In this document: positions 29,420-41,245 of the stretch, piece after piece
Layout of the letters: every line of letters starts with the position of its first letter
Numbering within the stretch: the stretch's first letter is position 1
Source: Symbiodinium natans
Taxonomy: Eukaryota > Sar > Dinophyceae > Suessiales > Symbiodiniaceae
Direction: 5' to 3'
Assembly: GCA_905221605.1 (NCBI GenBank)
Contig: CAJNDS010002078.1
Coordinates: 186,001-250,000 of the forward strand
DNA length: 64,000 bases
Notes under the pieces: model-generated
What the model was told of the DNA's origin: nothing
What the model saw: only the letters and a program-made list of their open reading frames with translations
Database searches by the model: none
Translations under genes and position numbers: made by a program

Positions 29420-32400
29420 GGGTGGGTACAAGTTACAAGCCTCATCTTAGGTGGTTCCCCTCGTCACGCACATTAACCCCCGGAGTGCAGAGGGTATTGC
29501 AACGTGGTCTGCTGCTAGGGGCTCCCAAAAGGGATGCCGGATGATAGTGGATGATGCTGGGTGGCCATGGCCTTTGGTGCTGTGCTCGCGTTCGCCCTTC
29601 TTCTCTTGCATCTAAGGACTGCTGCTGCCGAGGCCTTCGATCTCCCTGTTGTGCTGTTTTGTTGTTGCGCAGTTGAAGTGGGAAGCCCCTGTTGTGAAAT
29701 ATTTGTCAAATTATTCTGAGAAGTACTCTACGATTTTCCTGCTTGGAGTACTCTATTCGGCTCTCATAGTTGGGCTCTTCAATCATGTGAAACAGTGCCT
29801 CTCTACATATGCACGTAGAGTTTAGGAGTGCTGCCAGAAGATGTCTGAGATTTTTGAAGGATCTCAGGTTGCAGTTTCTGACTCAGTGCCTCCATGAGCT
29901 CCACATCCACTGAGCCACAGGGATGAACCACAGAACTGTAACTCGGTGTCAGGGCGCAAGCATCGAACAACACTGTGTGGGAAATTCGTGGCAAAATCGG
30001 AACCAAATGGAACCAGTTGGCAGCCACGGGCTTTTCAGACGAGGTCGGAGCGGGGGAGTAATGGAGGCTTTTTGCATGGAGCATTCTTGTTTTTTTGTTC
30101 CGGCGGCTGGTCCACCGGCAACTGTCCGCAGATATGATGCGAAAGTCTTTCATTCCGTTGACGCGCTTGGCTGTGCGTGAGCCTTGTAGCAGCCCATCGG
30201 CATGGCGCACAGCTACTTTCACGCACTGCTTTCTAGCCATTGATGTTCGGCACATTGCCAGCAATCTCACCACACTGCTGTTACCAAGACCAATAAACAA
30301 GACACCTGCAGGCAGCAAGCACCCTACTGTCCACGGCGTCTCCGCCGCCCTCGCCTTCAGACTTGGCGCCTTGTCTTCAGCAAAGCACCTCAGAGTTTCC
30401 CAGAGCGTCACTGGAGTCCTGCCAGTCTTGCTTTACGGCTCTCTACATCCGGACCTGTAAGCTCTGAACCCTAAACGCCCTAAACCCAAAAAAGAGCCTT
30501 TGGTTAGTCTGAAGCCTCAGAACAGGAGCCCATTCCTGCTGCAGGCCTTACTCTTCGAGCTGCTTCGCCGAAACCACGGTCCAGAGGTGCCTTCAACTGC
30601 ATTCGACTGCTCATTCTTCCACTCTGCCTTGCACTCTAGGGCTTCGGGAAGCAACAATTTTCCAAGCTCGTGGAAACCGCACTCATCGGAAGTCATGAGG
30701 GTCAACCCTACAAGGCCCGACCAGGCCCTACAACCGAATCCCAAGGCTGCCGCCAAGATGGTGAAGAGACTGCCGCATGGGCCGCATGGACTGCCGGGAT
30801 GGGTGGGAAGTTCCTTTTGCTTTGACAAGGGGCGCCGGAGAAGCACATGTTTTCCGTTATCATTGTCGTTTCCTTGATCTCCGTTCAATACGCGATTCTC
30901 ATGCCCCCCCCACTCCTGCGTTAGGACTGACAAGAACGATCACGATGAGAAGAAGCGCACTACGTTTAAAGAACTGGAGCAAACGCACACGATGTTGAAA
31001 ACGACTGCTGTGCCGTAAACGTTCGTAAGCCCTGAACCATCCACAGTACATGTCTCAGCCGGCGCATTCGTTGATTTTTCGAAGGAGAATCGACGATTTC
31101 GATGCGGTCTATGGCAGCACTGGCGCAGGGTGCCGCCTTGGCTCGCGATGGCAGCGTAATGCTGGAGGCAAAAGGGTGCAGATGTCATATGGGTGCAGGG
31201 CTCGACATACGACGAACGTTTGATTCTCAGAACAAAGCTGGGTACAGTTCGGCCAACACCGATAGAAGTGGACGTCCCGTGTACGCCCTGTACCTATCAA
31301 CGCGGGCGCAGGTCGTCCGCTTGAGCCGAGAAGCCGCAGTGCAGCTGCCGCCCAGTGGCTGCGAGGCCTTGGCGGCTGTGGGAGAGTCATAGTGTTTCTG
31401 CAGTGTATGAGGTACTTGGAAACCGTATGAATGCTTAGGGGGAGACATGCCGCTCTGCTTCCGAGGTGTGAATGCCGTTCCATCCTATACTGAGATGCTG
31501 TCTGACGCCTCACGAGGCCCTTCTGCGTGGCTTTGCAAGCTGCGGCGATGTGGCTGGGCACCGCGAGGCAGGGAAGTGTGCAGAAGTGCAGAAGGCCCAC
31601 AGCACTCCAAGCATCTCCAAGCCACTTTGGCGAGCTGCGTCGAGGCCTGTGAGGCCTTGCTGGCGAACCTCTGCCCCTCAGAGGCACCGCAGAATCTGGT
31701 GGCGCTGAGGAATGTTCATGGCAAACTTACGCCGTGTGCAGAGCATTTTGATATACAGTTGTGGAAGGATGGGCTTGCGCAGTCGGGGTGAACAAGAAAC
31801 CTCACCAACAATTCTCCATTAGTTTGCAGGCAGTCCTGTGTGGCACCATTGCGCTCTGCGCTACTTCGCAGGCAGCGGAGCACTGTAGCATGACACAATC
31901 ACTGGCGCTTGGGGATCCTGTGCAGCCTTGACACGTCGGCTCACAAACATCCATGTTTGTGTGTGTGTGTGTGCGCGCGCGTGTGTGAGCTATCGATACT
32001 CGTCGATTTGTTCCGGCCGTTATGCAACACGTCAATGCGATGCAGATGAGAGCTAAATTTCGTCCTATGGATCCAAGCCAGTTCAGAATCACTGGTAGCT
32101 AGTTGTGGGTCTCCTTGGCTTGATTGGTCTGCTGGGGGTGATGAAGGGATCCCGGTGCTTCTGAATCTAAAGTTGGGCTTATAGCTTTGGCAAGATCTCT
32201 GCGATGGGTAGCGAGAACCATGGTCGCAAGAGATTGGCCGTTCGCCAGCCCTGCTCTCCTTTAAGCAGGAACGGCCAACCTAACAATGATACCCTTGCCT
32301 GAAAAGGCTTTCGGTGCCATGTTTGGGTCATTGGGTCAGGGTACTTATCTTCTTGTCACCGCGTGCGAGGCTGTTCGTCTTGCGGAGCAGTTTGCTGCTT

Positions 32401-32702
32401 TCGGCGTGGCCAGGCATCTGAACCTGCGAGGGGGGTTTCAGGCATCCAGGTATAGGGGAGAGGCAACGAAGGTTTAGCAGAGTGTACGCCGAGTGTACAA
32501 ACCGTTTGTTCGAGCATCACCACCCGAAGTTTTCTTGGGCGTGAGTTGATATTTATGTAGTAGCTGGAGCGGTGAGCTGAAATGCCCCTCAACGATTCGT
32601 AAGCTGCTGCGGTTATGCCTCATGACTTCACATTGCTCTCGTCTGAGGGATGCTTCTTCTTCTGCTTCTCCTCCCCTGTCTTCTCTGTTGCAGCTTTCGC
32701 AG
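29420..32702. other. Stretch with no firm gene, may hold 5' exons of the PPR gene
   Basis: Frames of about 100-200 codons on both strands (29,803-30,411 minus, 30,095-30,460 plus, 31,109-31,687 minus, 31,102-31,392 plus) overlap each other and lack motifs. The PPR gene downstream has no visible start, so its first exons are probably here or just downstream. Confidence 0.4.
31954..31988. repeat. TG/CG microsatellite
   Basis: (TG)n followed by (CG)n and (TG)n, alternating purine-pyrimidine and so potentially Z-forming. Confidence 0.9.
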
Positions 32703-32832
32703 TGAGGTACGGGCCCAGCCTTCCGCTGTACAGCTCCCTGCTCAAAGTCTACAGCCAAGCGAAGCTCTGGGACAAAGCCTGCGATCTCCAGATGGACTTC
32801 CAAAGAGCAGGAGCCCAGAGTGCTGTTTTTTT

Positions 32833-32864
<32 letters not shown>

Positions 32865-32996
32865 GCATGAAAGCTTCCGCCTCGCAAGTTAGCCAAGCTT
32901 AGCATCGGTCGTGTTCTCTTCCAGAGGCATCACGCCCGACACCGCAACCTACGGCGCGTTGATCAAGGCATCGGCGCGCCCGAATGTCCCGAACCC
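32703..32996 (+). CDS. PPR gene exons A and B, first recognised motifs
   Basis: Exon A (about 32,703/32,707-32,810) encodes RYGPSLPLYSSLLKVYSQAK and then LWDKACDLQMDFQRA. Exon B (32,927 to about 32,996) continues GITPDTATYGALIKASA. They fuse into one PPR motif if 32,811-32,926 is removed, a 116-base intron starting GAGCCC and ending CCAGAG. That intron contains a T run and a (TG)n microsatellite. The end of exon B is not settled. Confidence 0.75.
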
Positions 32997-35900
32997 ACAG
33001 AGAGCACCGAGAGTGTGGGCGTATTTAGCCTGTATTCCTCGTTGCCCTCTGTTGATGAGTCGCCGCTTGGTTTCGTTGGATGAATCAGGATTTCGAGCGG
33101 GCTGCGAGGAGCTTGTAACATCTGCAAATTGTCACTTGTGACATCCAGAACTGCGGGTCGCACCTTGAGATGATTACTTGTGGCATTTGGGTTTGCGAAA
33201 CTGTGCTCCAGCTCGAGGCCTGCTCACAAAACGACTTGTGAGATCTGGCTTTTTTGCTCCACGCAGTGCTGCAGCATGAGCTTCTGCCCCCACCAGCTGA
33301 GCATTCCAGGGAATCGCGCGATCTGGCACCTACGCGGCATCGGCACTCTCAAGCGCAACCCGTGGTAATCCCGAAGCAGTTTTCTGGTGTTGGGATCCAA
33401 GAACAACTGCCCCGCGGCGACGAATATCACCGCTCATGTGCTTCAGCACGGGACTGATGCGAATCAGCACGGCTGCCGGCACCGCTTCCACTGTCGAAGC
33501 AGCATCGTTGGACAAGCCACCAGCCGTGCACGTCGTAGCCGTAGAGCCGTCCTTTAGCCTGGCGTTCACGTGCGCACCCAACTGCAAATATGATAGAAAG
33601 CACGATGCATTGATTCACAGCGCCGTCTTTCTTGCTGCGAATGGACTCGAATTGTCGTTGTCCGTTGGTTTCAAGAAGCGATTGCCTTCGGATGCCTTCG
33701 GGTTAGCGCGCTTCTTTTCACGTTCTTGACCACAAACTCATGCTCGTCCTTCACGGAGGCGTCGGGTTTCTGCTGTCCTTCCCCTTCAAAGTGTCTGCTC
33801 TTACACAGTCCCAAACCACCTTAAGAGACCACAGAGGGTACATTAGCGTACCTATGCTGTGATTCCCTGCCGCAAACAGGCGGCCGTTGAGGGTGGCCGC
33901 CAATCCTTAGCGAGGCACCTTTTCCAGGCAGGGAGATGAGTTAGAGAGAAATGGTTTGGATATTTAGGGTGCTCAACGCGGATATGAGCTCAGGCTTTTG
34001 ATTGTTAGGACTGAGTTAGAGGAGTGTTGCGTCAGGTTCCCGAGCCCCTGAGCTTCATGTCATGTGTCCCGGGCATCGGGGCAGGAGGTCCAGGTTTGTC
34101 CAGGGGCTCTGGGTTTCGGGCTGAAGCCTTCCCGCCAAGATCTGGACTTAAGCGTTCCGTTCGTGAGAGCGTGCGCCGCCTCGGGCAGGAGTCCAAGAAC
34201 CCTGACGCCACGCGCTGAGAGCAGTCATGCTGTTCTCCTTTTATCACATCCCTGTTTCGGTTCGGGATTCGATTCGCCGAAGTTTCAGCAGTAGGTGTTT
34301 TAGTTGAAGCAAAGGGTCTCGGTCTTGTCCACGGCCTCGGTCCAGCGTGCTTCAAAACCTTTTCAAGGTCATGAACGTGATGTCCATGATCCGCTCAGCC
34401 GGCCGGGACAGGGACGTTACGAAGGCTCTGAGCCTTCTGGGAGAGCTGGAGAAGATGCCGGAGCCTTTGCTTTTTTTCCGGGAGGATGGATTGTGCGGTT
34501 CGAGCCCATTGCTTGGAGAATCTGCTAGCCTGGGGCTGGTTTTCTGAAGTATCAGGGCCTACCCATTCTCCGAAGCATTCGGCTGTGCTCAAAAGCCTGG
34601 GAATGGCGCACAGGCCAGAGCAACTTGATGCGACCACCTACAACTGTGCATTGGAGGCACGAGTCGATCAGGATTGCAGGGCTTTTGTGATATGCGGGGT
34701 TACCAAAACAGGCTACCCCAATATAGATCCTTTGTAGGATTCCCTGATAATAAGGACCCCAGTAAGGTACCCTTAACTTCGGAAACCCCCATATGTCGGT
34801 TGCTAAGCTGTCTCTTTGTTGCAGAGATCGAGAACTCTTTCTTGTACATGGGTTTGAGTGTGGTGCCTGGCTGGGAGGCCTGTGTGGTCTGCGGTGACCG
34901 GAAGGCAGCCGAGAACCTGATGCAGAAGATGACGTGCCTTGGTCGAAGAAGATTGGCACTCAGATGATCTTCGGCGGGACCCCGCAGATGTATGCACCTG
35001 ACTGGCTAAGGAAGGCTGGTCATGTCGATGTCGTCTCATACAATACGCCCCTGTGGTGGCAGACAGTGCGGGTGCTTCACGACAAGCGTCCTTAGAGTCA
35101 GAAGGGGTTACGCATGCTTCGCGACTTCAATAGCCCCCGACCATCGGGGCGCAGCAGAGAGGGCACGGGGTTAGGGTTTAAGGTCACAAGGGTTTCCGTT
35201 TGACGCTGCCCTTGGTATCTATTTTCACGCTGCCCTTCGCTATTCGCACACAGTCATGGTTGTGCTGTGGTCGGCACAGATCCTAGCATTCCGTATGCAT
35301 CTTGAGCCCGGGGAGCTCAAGTCAACATGTTTGAGAACGTGTCCGTATAGCTTCTTGCCAAGGCCAAAAACAACATGTTCACAAGTTTCGTCCTGTCCGT
35401 CCTCGTGCTAAGCCTTCTGGTTGTGGAGGGGCTCTGCGGTTCTCTTGAGGTAGTGTCGGTCTCGTTTTTTCTCGGTGGCCTCAGGTATGTGAAGCTCCTC
35501 CTCAGCTTGCAAGACCACGCTCAGGTGAAAAGGACCCTGCAGGACATCGGAGCCTTGCTGTGTGAAAATGCTCTTGGCTGCCCAAGAGGTCCAAACAGAC
35601 GCGAGGTTGTATTGTTTCCTTTGCTTTCTCTCTTTCTTTTGCGGCCGGTGGTCAGGACATGCGCAGCAGGGGGATCCAGCCCAACGTGGTAACCTACAAC
35701 TCCCTCATCAAGGCGAGGATGCACACCATCAGAGCGCTGCAAGCACTGAGGAAGGCACTTTCAGGGCCATTACGGCCTGCTCCAGGGTGGAGCTGACAGA
35801 GGTTGCGGTGTTATTGCAGTTAACGACGTTGGCTTTTGTGTGACTTTTGTGACCTGTGTACTGACCAGAAGGGTACGAATCGGCACATAATTCAGGATGT

Positions 35901-38900
35901 CGGCGTTGGAAGATGTTCGATTCGAGGTCTTGCATTCATCCTCATACGTCTCGCTCCTTGAAAGTATCAGTCATACTATCTATGTCTATCTACAAGGAGT
36001 GCAGACTTGGGCAGTTGGGCATCAGAGGCATGAAATCCTTCTTCCTGTTCTGTCCCAGTGCGCAGCTGTAGGCTTCGCAGCAGAATCTGCGGCAAGCGTG
36101 GCAACTGGTGCAGGACAGGGCTGCAGAAAGCTTCGGAGCACGAAGGGACCTGGGCGCCTAATGGGCATCGCTTGCTAGTTCTGTGTTCCCTGCGAGGAGA
36201 TGCAGAGGGCAGGCCTGCAGCCAGACGCCTTCACCTGTTCCATCCTTGCTGCAGGCCCTTTCAAAACTTCCTTCGCGCTCGCAATGTCACGTTTCATCTC
36301 GCCCACGTCCACCCAGCCTTTGGAGTCCGCAGGCGTTGGGTGGTTTTTCGGAGGAGGGGGTGGGGGAGGGGTGAAAGGTCAGGGAGGCCTACAGTACCTT
36401 TGAGAGCTCCGAAGCTCCCAAAGCAGCAAAAGCTGTGGAAGCTTGGCCAGGCCTGCGGCACTCTCCAACGCCGCATGGGCTGGACCAAATCCTGGAGCTG
36501 ATGTCCAAAGGCTGAGTTTCCCATGGCCATGATCACCTTTGGTGCTGCTAATCTCGTCGAAGTCCTTCGAAGTCCTCGTGCTTTGTTTTTGCGCGCAACT
36601 GTGGTTGTCAACTCAATCCTTGCCTAAAGCGCGAGGGTATGGCCAGGTGTCTGAGGCGTGGTACCTTTTCGGGCCACCGTAAATATGTGGGTCCGTATTC
36701 TGACAGGTACCTGACATTTCTTCTCATTTAGAGAAGATGACCATATGAGTCTGGGAGTCAGAGCCGTTGGGATGCAACAGTCTCCAACTTGTATGCGACG
36801 GCAAGGCAAGATTGTGCTGGATGAAGTGCTTCTGAACTGCCTGTTGGATGTCTGTATCCGGCTGAAAGTGCCTTGGCAGGGCAAGCTCTCTCAGCCCCTA
36901 AGAACCCAAGAGAGTTGCACTTGTTCCTGAGCAAGAGCATTTTGCTGCAGAGGAGCCTTCGCGACTGCCTGAACTACTCGGCCGTTGGGAAACAACTGGT
37001 CTCGCTCCCTCGCCCCACGTGCCGCGGCGAATACAATGCTTTGGGGGACATGCACTGGCAGTGAGGGGAGTAGGTTACGCACGGAGAGGCAAGAATCTCT
37101 AGCACGGCAGCAGCCCCGCGTCGACGGGTAGGGAGGTGAAGTTGGGAGCAGGGCCCTTCCCTTGACCAGGCCTGCGTGATGCTGATGCGCGCCCATGGAC
37201 ATGCAAGGAATCTGCCAGAGGCCTGGCGCCTCTGGGGGCGGCTGCCGCTCGGGCTTTCACAAGACCTGCTGGAGCACTGGAGGCTGACTCTCAACCCTGA
37301 GCCTTGCCCTAAGACCCGTCGGTAACGTACAGAGCGTGCTGCTATTTTGCAAAGGTGGGAGGGAGGCCCCAACCCCACAGCTCCGGAGCCCTTACACCCT
37401 TGAGCCCTGAGACTCTGCCTTCGAGAACTGGTTCGGCGAATCTTTGGTGCCCTCAGTGTCACTTCGGGTGCTGGCGTTCGGGCTGGAGTGAAGAGCTGTT
37501 TTTGGGTCGGAAGAAATCTAAGTGGGAGCACCTGATTCATGTGTTGCTGACTCCCTTCTTAGGCTGGCCGACGACAGGACGCTGACGGAGGACAGGGCTG
37601 CTGCTGACTCCGTGGAATGTTCGAAGGGTCTGCTAATGATGGCTACTGGTAAACTATCGAAACGCTTCCAAGCTCCAAGCATGTTCATTCGTACTAGGAA
37701 CCCGATTGGTTGAATATTAGTTGAGTATGCTACTGTACTAGGTGCTATACGATGGCGTCGCGCGTATGCAAGAGGCCTGTCAATAAGGGCACCACATTGC
37801 AGTTCTCTAGTATGTGACCTGTTTTCGGGGCAGGTCGTTTCATGACACGTGGGCGTTCCACGGGAGCGTCGCGATGCAGTCGTTAACATGTTGCGTCATC
37901 TAAGGAACATGTGGGGTTCGGCATGAGGAGTCCGCATGAGGTGTCTAGCTGCTCTGAGCTTGTGGGTCTGTAGAGCTGTTCTTCGTTCGCCCAAGTTGGA
38001 GTTGCCATTGCTTGTGCGAGAGTGAATTGATGTCCGAAACCCTATGGAATCGGTACTCTGCGGTAGGTCTTGCTTGCGTGGGTCTTTTTGTTTTCTTGCA
38101 GAAGGAGTTTGGGGTCGCCTTTCGCATGGGGGTCGTCTTAGGGCAGGCACGAAGTAACATGCGCATCAGATCGCCCTGGCCATAAAGTAGCCCCACTGTG
38201 CCCACTGCGTTGTACTTGGCACGATCTGCAAGGATGCCTTCATGAGCATGGCCGCTCAGCTGTGAAATCCGGTTATTCGTTGTCTCATATTTAGTCCGGA
38301 GATCTCTGCTGGGGATTCAATGCGCTCTCTCAACATCAGATAAATGGGCTATTGTTGGGAAAGCCGCAGTTGTTAGTTTTTGTCCTCACGGCACAAAAGC
38401 CAGTCAAAAGTAAAGGATTTTGCTAATTCACTGATATCCTTCACTGAGAGTATGGGTATGGGCTCGTTATGAAAGAAGTGAATGCACGGCCCCTGAAATT
38501 CACTCATTTATGGGACTCTCATTACTATCCCATTTCCTCCTTGCTTCTAATGCTTTTATTTGGTTAGGATTTGTTACGGTCTTTTAACTCGAACAGCCCC
38601 CAATCAAGTGAAAACTGTCCATGGAACAGCCCTCCCGACCCGCAGTCGCATCGGACTCCTGATAAGCAAAGCGCATGGCGGAAGCAAGGTGGATGCTTGC
38701 CTTGCGACCTCGGATGTGAAGGCTGCCTTGCGCGTTTTCAAGGAGCGTCGCTGCCATGGTTTTGGGGGGGCTGGCTTTGAATTCAGGTGGCCAAATGGGA
38801 GATTCAGGCCTCAGGGAAGACACTTTTCGTATACGTCTTGCGTCTTGGTGTGGATTCCTGCAGGAATCTCGAGCGTGGCTTGCGGGCTTTCCACGAGCCG

Positions 38901-41219
38901 CCGTGGCCTTCGCGCTGGCCGTGAAGGTGCCTCGGCTCTGAGGTCGGCACCGGTCGAGGATTGGGCCAAGACTTTGTGGAGGAGCCCTCAGGTTTCTTTA
39001 ATGAAATCAGCCAGTAGAATCGTCAGTAATATTGTTTAAGAAGATCATGGCTTGCTCTCAGGCTGCGACACAGTCCCAGCAGCTCGTGGCGGCAGTGGAG
39101 CACCTTGAACTCGAAGAGTATTCGACGAGACAGATAACATAGTTAGTGAGGCCAGCCTAACGTGAAGCTGCAGCTGAAGTAAACAGTGAACTGCTTTCAG
39201 CGCTCTCTGAACTGTTGCTTGTGACTATATGTTCTCTCAAATCGACTCGTTTCAGGCTCTACGAGGAGACGAAGGGCGTGCTCCGGCTCACGGCGGTCAC
39301 GTACAACACGCTGATTGATGTAGCTTGGTGGATGGGTAGAACCATGTAGAACCCATGCGAGACCGTCATGGTTAGAGGTCAGTGTTCTCGTCTTTCAGAT
39401 CTTTCAGGGATGTCTATGGTAAGCACTGCCAAGAAGTCGGCCAGGTGGCAAGTCGATTTAAGGAACTGTGGCTGTTGCCCCGTATTTCTGTAAGGTTCCG
39501 TGGGTTTGCTGACTAGGACCGCGGGAAGACGGAAGAAACCTCAGCAAGGCAAGCACTCAGGCGAATCCACAGCCTTGCTTCGCACCCATAGCTCAGGTCC
39601 CTAAAGCCCCCACACCCGACTTTAAGCGACTTCTGTTTGACTCAGGCACTGGTACGGGCAGGAGATCTAAAACGAGCCATGCAACTGTTTCGAGACATGG
39701 CCCGCCACGATCCAGGCGCCTAAGCAGTGCTGGGGTTCTGGGGTCTGGGGAACCTTAGGGTTTCGAGGTTCAAGGTGCGGAGCCTACAGCGACCTTCAGC
39801 CCGTGCTTCAGGACCTGATCTCATCAGCTTCTCCATCCTTATCAAAGGCAGGGCGGCTTAGTCTTGCCTCGGTGAGCTTTCGGGCCTTGGGCTTTGAGAA
39901 GGAGGCAGAGACTTTCCAACTTTGTAACCCAACCAGCAGCCAACAACGACTTAACGACTTGGCCCTCGAAGGCTTTGCGAGTGCCGGAGATCTCGAGAGA
40001 CTTGGCTTGAAAAAATGACTGGAGCAAGCACAGCGCTGCGGCGCGCCTGTAGGGAGATATGATCGTAGCCTGTTTAAACAGATCCGAAAGATCGGATTTC
40101 GGGACTCTGTCCTTGAGCACGAGATGGTGGTGGGGTGGATGCAGCTCCCCGGAGCTTGGGACGGGCAGCTGTTTGGAGCTGGTTGGAGCAGAGTTCTTCA
40201 TCCAAGGATGGCCATTTTGCTCCTCGGCCAGATGCAGGGCCTGGGGATCCAACCTGACTCGATCCTCTTCAACTCCATCCTGCGCCTCGGATCAGCTTTT
40301 GGCGATCTTGCAGCACCCCTTCACCCAGACTCGCCGTACTCACACTCCCTTTCCCCTTTCGACAAGCAAGGCATGGCTGTGCTCGGAGTCAGCGACGTGC
40401 TCTGACAGAGGAGGCGCTCTACAAGGGCTGGCGCTGTGGTTGGGGTAGGGTTTTGGGTGGGTCTATCCGTATACGGATAGTCAGAGGCCAGCTGCAGAAA
40501 GCTGAGGTGCTTGGTGACATGGAGCTCCTTGCTTGACGAGTTGGACATGTGATTTTGGGTGTGATAACATCTTCGGGAGGGTTCAAGGATCAAGAGGGTC
40601 CATGAGCTTGCCCAGGAAAGCTGGGGTGGCGCCTTCCAACTTCACAGTGTCCATCCTCATCAAGCTTTACGGCCGCTGCGGGGATCTGCAGGCGGCCCTT
40701 GATGTCCTTGACGACTATCCGAAGCGCTTCGGATTCCGACTCAATGCGCAGGCTTACACCTGCATGATGGCCACTTGCATCTGGAGTGGTGACTTGCCGA
40801 AGGCTTTCGAGTCATACCGGCAAATGCTCGAGGATGGCTGTGAAGCAGACGGGAAGACCTTTGACACCCTTCTCAGCGGCTGCGTGAAGTACGGGGAGGC
40901 CGTGCGGGCCGCTCAGGTCTTGTCCGATGCAATGGGTTCTCCGAGTGTCCGCCTGAACCGGGAGACTTTGGAGTCGGCCGTGATCATGGCCCACAGCAAG
41001 AGCCGAGACGTGGCCGCTGAGATGCTGGGCTGCATGACCGCCGCCGGCCTTCAGCCGTCCTCACGCCTGCGACGCCTGACCGCTGGCAGCTCAAGGGACT
41101 CAAAGGACGATTCCCTTCCGCTCCCTTCGAGCCCGCGGCGGCGCGGCGGCCGAGGAGGGAAGAAGTCGCTCGGCCGGAGCGGCGCTGCATTGAGAGAGTC
41201 GTCTCGAGAGTCAACTTGA
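32703..41219 (+). CDS. Pentatricopeptide repeat (PPR) protein gene, intron-rich
   Basis: At least 20 short exons over 8.5 kb encode successive PPR motifs of the kind TYNxLI..AG.L..A..L...M...G..PD. The 3' exon alone has four to five motifs and ends at TGA 41,217-41,219. Eleven junctions join in frame: they are GT, GC or GA at the donor and always AG|G at the acceptor. No start codon or transit peptide is visible, so the 5' end is incomplete. PPR proteins bind single-stranded RNA and usually act in plastid or mitochondrial RNA processing; the target here is unknown. The C-terminus is a Ser/Arg/Gly-rich tail. No endonuclease (SMR) or DYW deaminase domain is seen. It is likely functional, since frames are kept through all resolved exons. 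Confidence 0.85.
34368..34656 (+). CDS. PPR gene exons C and D
   Basis: Exon C (34,368-34,456) encodes SMIRSAGRDRDVTKALSLLG and then ELEKM. It follows the acceptor CTTTTCAAG|G. Exon D (34,614-34,656) encodes PEQLDATTYNCALE. The junction is a GC-AG intron (34,457-34,613, 157 bases) and the phases agree (2+1). Confidence 0.7.
34878..35046 (+). CDS. PPR gene exons E and F
   Basis: Exon E (34,878-34,933) encodes ACVVCGDRKAAENLMQKM. It joins exon D across a 221-base GC-AG intron to complete a motif (TTYNCALE|ACVVCG). Exon F (35,011-35,046, only 36 bases) encodes KAGHVDVVSYN and is reached by a 77-base GT-AG intron. Confidence 0.75.
35485..35713 (+). CDS. PPR gene exons G and H
   Basis: Exon G (35,485-35,542) encodes YVKLLLSLQDHAQVKRTLQ and follows exon F across a 438-base GC-AG intron. 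Exon H (35,656 to about 35,713) encodes DMRSRGIQPNVVTYNSLIK after a 113-base GA-AG intron. Together F-G-H make a full 35-residue motif and the start of the next. A GC donor (AAG|GCGAGG) is likely at the end of H. Confidence 0.75.
36197..36867 (+). CDS. PPR gene exons I, J and K
   Basis: Exon I (36,197 to about 36,254) encodes EMQRAGLQPDAFTCSILAA. Exon J (about 36,420-36,510) encodes SPTPHGLDQILELMSK. Exon K (36,806-36,867) encodes KIVLDEVLLNCLLDVCIRLK. J and K join by a GC-AG intron (36,511-36,805) that supplies the split Gly codon between SK and KI. A short piece near 36,080-36,130 (CGKRGNW or, in another frame, NLRQAWQLVQD) may be another exon. Confidence 0.65.
37170..38758 (+). CDS. PPR gene exons L and M
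   Basis: Exon L (37,170 to about 37,240) encodes ACVMLMRAHGHARNLPEAWR and then LWGRL after ACCAG|G. Exon M (38,689 to about 38,758) encodes VDACLATSDVKAALRVFKER after GCAAG|G. The 1.4 kb between them is non-coding as far as I can see; a candidate exon at about 37,562-37,632 (LADDRTLTEDRAAADS) does not look like PPR. Confidence 0.65.
39256..39996 (+). CDS. PPR gene exons N to Q, including a 25-base exon
   Basis: Exon N (39,256-39,319) reads LYEETKGVLRLTAVTYNTLI+D. Exon O (39,646-39,715) reads ALVRAGDLKRAMQLFRDMAR+HDP. Exon P (39,812-39,847) reads PDLISFSILIK. Exon Q (39,972-39,996) reads FASAGDL plus two bases of a Glu codon. Introns are 326 bases (GT-AG), 96 (GC-AG) and 124 (GC-AG). All phases agree, and the joined protein is a textbook run of PPR helices. 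Confidence 0.8.
40207..40523 (+). CDS. PPR gene exons R and S, S being very short
   Basis: Exon R (40,207 to about 40,281) encodes MAILLLGQMQGLGIQPDSIL then FNSI. It follows exon Q across a 210-base GA-AG intron. Exon S ends at 40,523 and encodes VLGDME. It is 17 bases long if it starts at GAG|GTGC (40,507), or 37 if it starts at CAGAG|GCC (40,487). At least one further exon between R and S is expected. Confidence 0.6.
40463..40480. repeat. Perfect 18-bp palindrome inside a PPR intron
   Basis: CTATCCGTATACGGATAG is its own reverse complement. It lies just before the acceptor region of exon S. Confidence 0.9.
40616..41219 (+). CDS. PPR gene terminal exon
   Basis: It begins after GCCCAG|G; the preceding intron is 40,524-40,615, GC-AG, 92 bases. 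It encodes KAGVAPSNFTVSILIKLYGR, CGDLQAALDVLDDYPKRFGF, AYTCMMATCIWSGDLPKAFE, TFDTLLSGCVKYGEAVRAAQ and ESAVIMAHSKSRDVAAEMLG. These are four to five consecutive PPR motifs. A basic Ser/Arg/Gly tail follows, then TGA. The stop lies inside a 12-bp minisatellite. Confidence 0.92.
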
Positions 41220-41245
41220 GAGTCAGCTTGAGAGTCAGCTTCAGA
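41204..41245 (+). repeat. 12-bp minisatellite across the PPR stop codon
   Basis: Three to four copies of GAGAGTCA(A/G)CTT. Each full unit contains TGA in the PPR frame, so the stop is repeated every 12 bases. Confidence 0.85.

Noticed and set aside
37562-37632. Possible PPR exon LADDRTLTEDRAAADS
   Set aside because: It follows a TTCTTAG|G acceptor but does not fit the PPR helix pattern or the phase needed between exons L and M.
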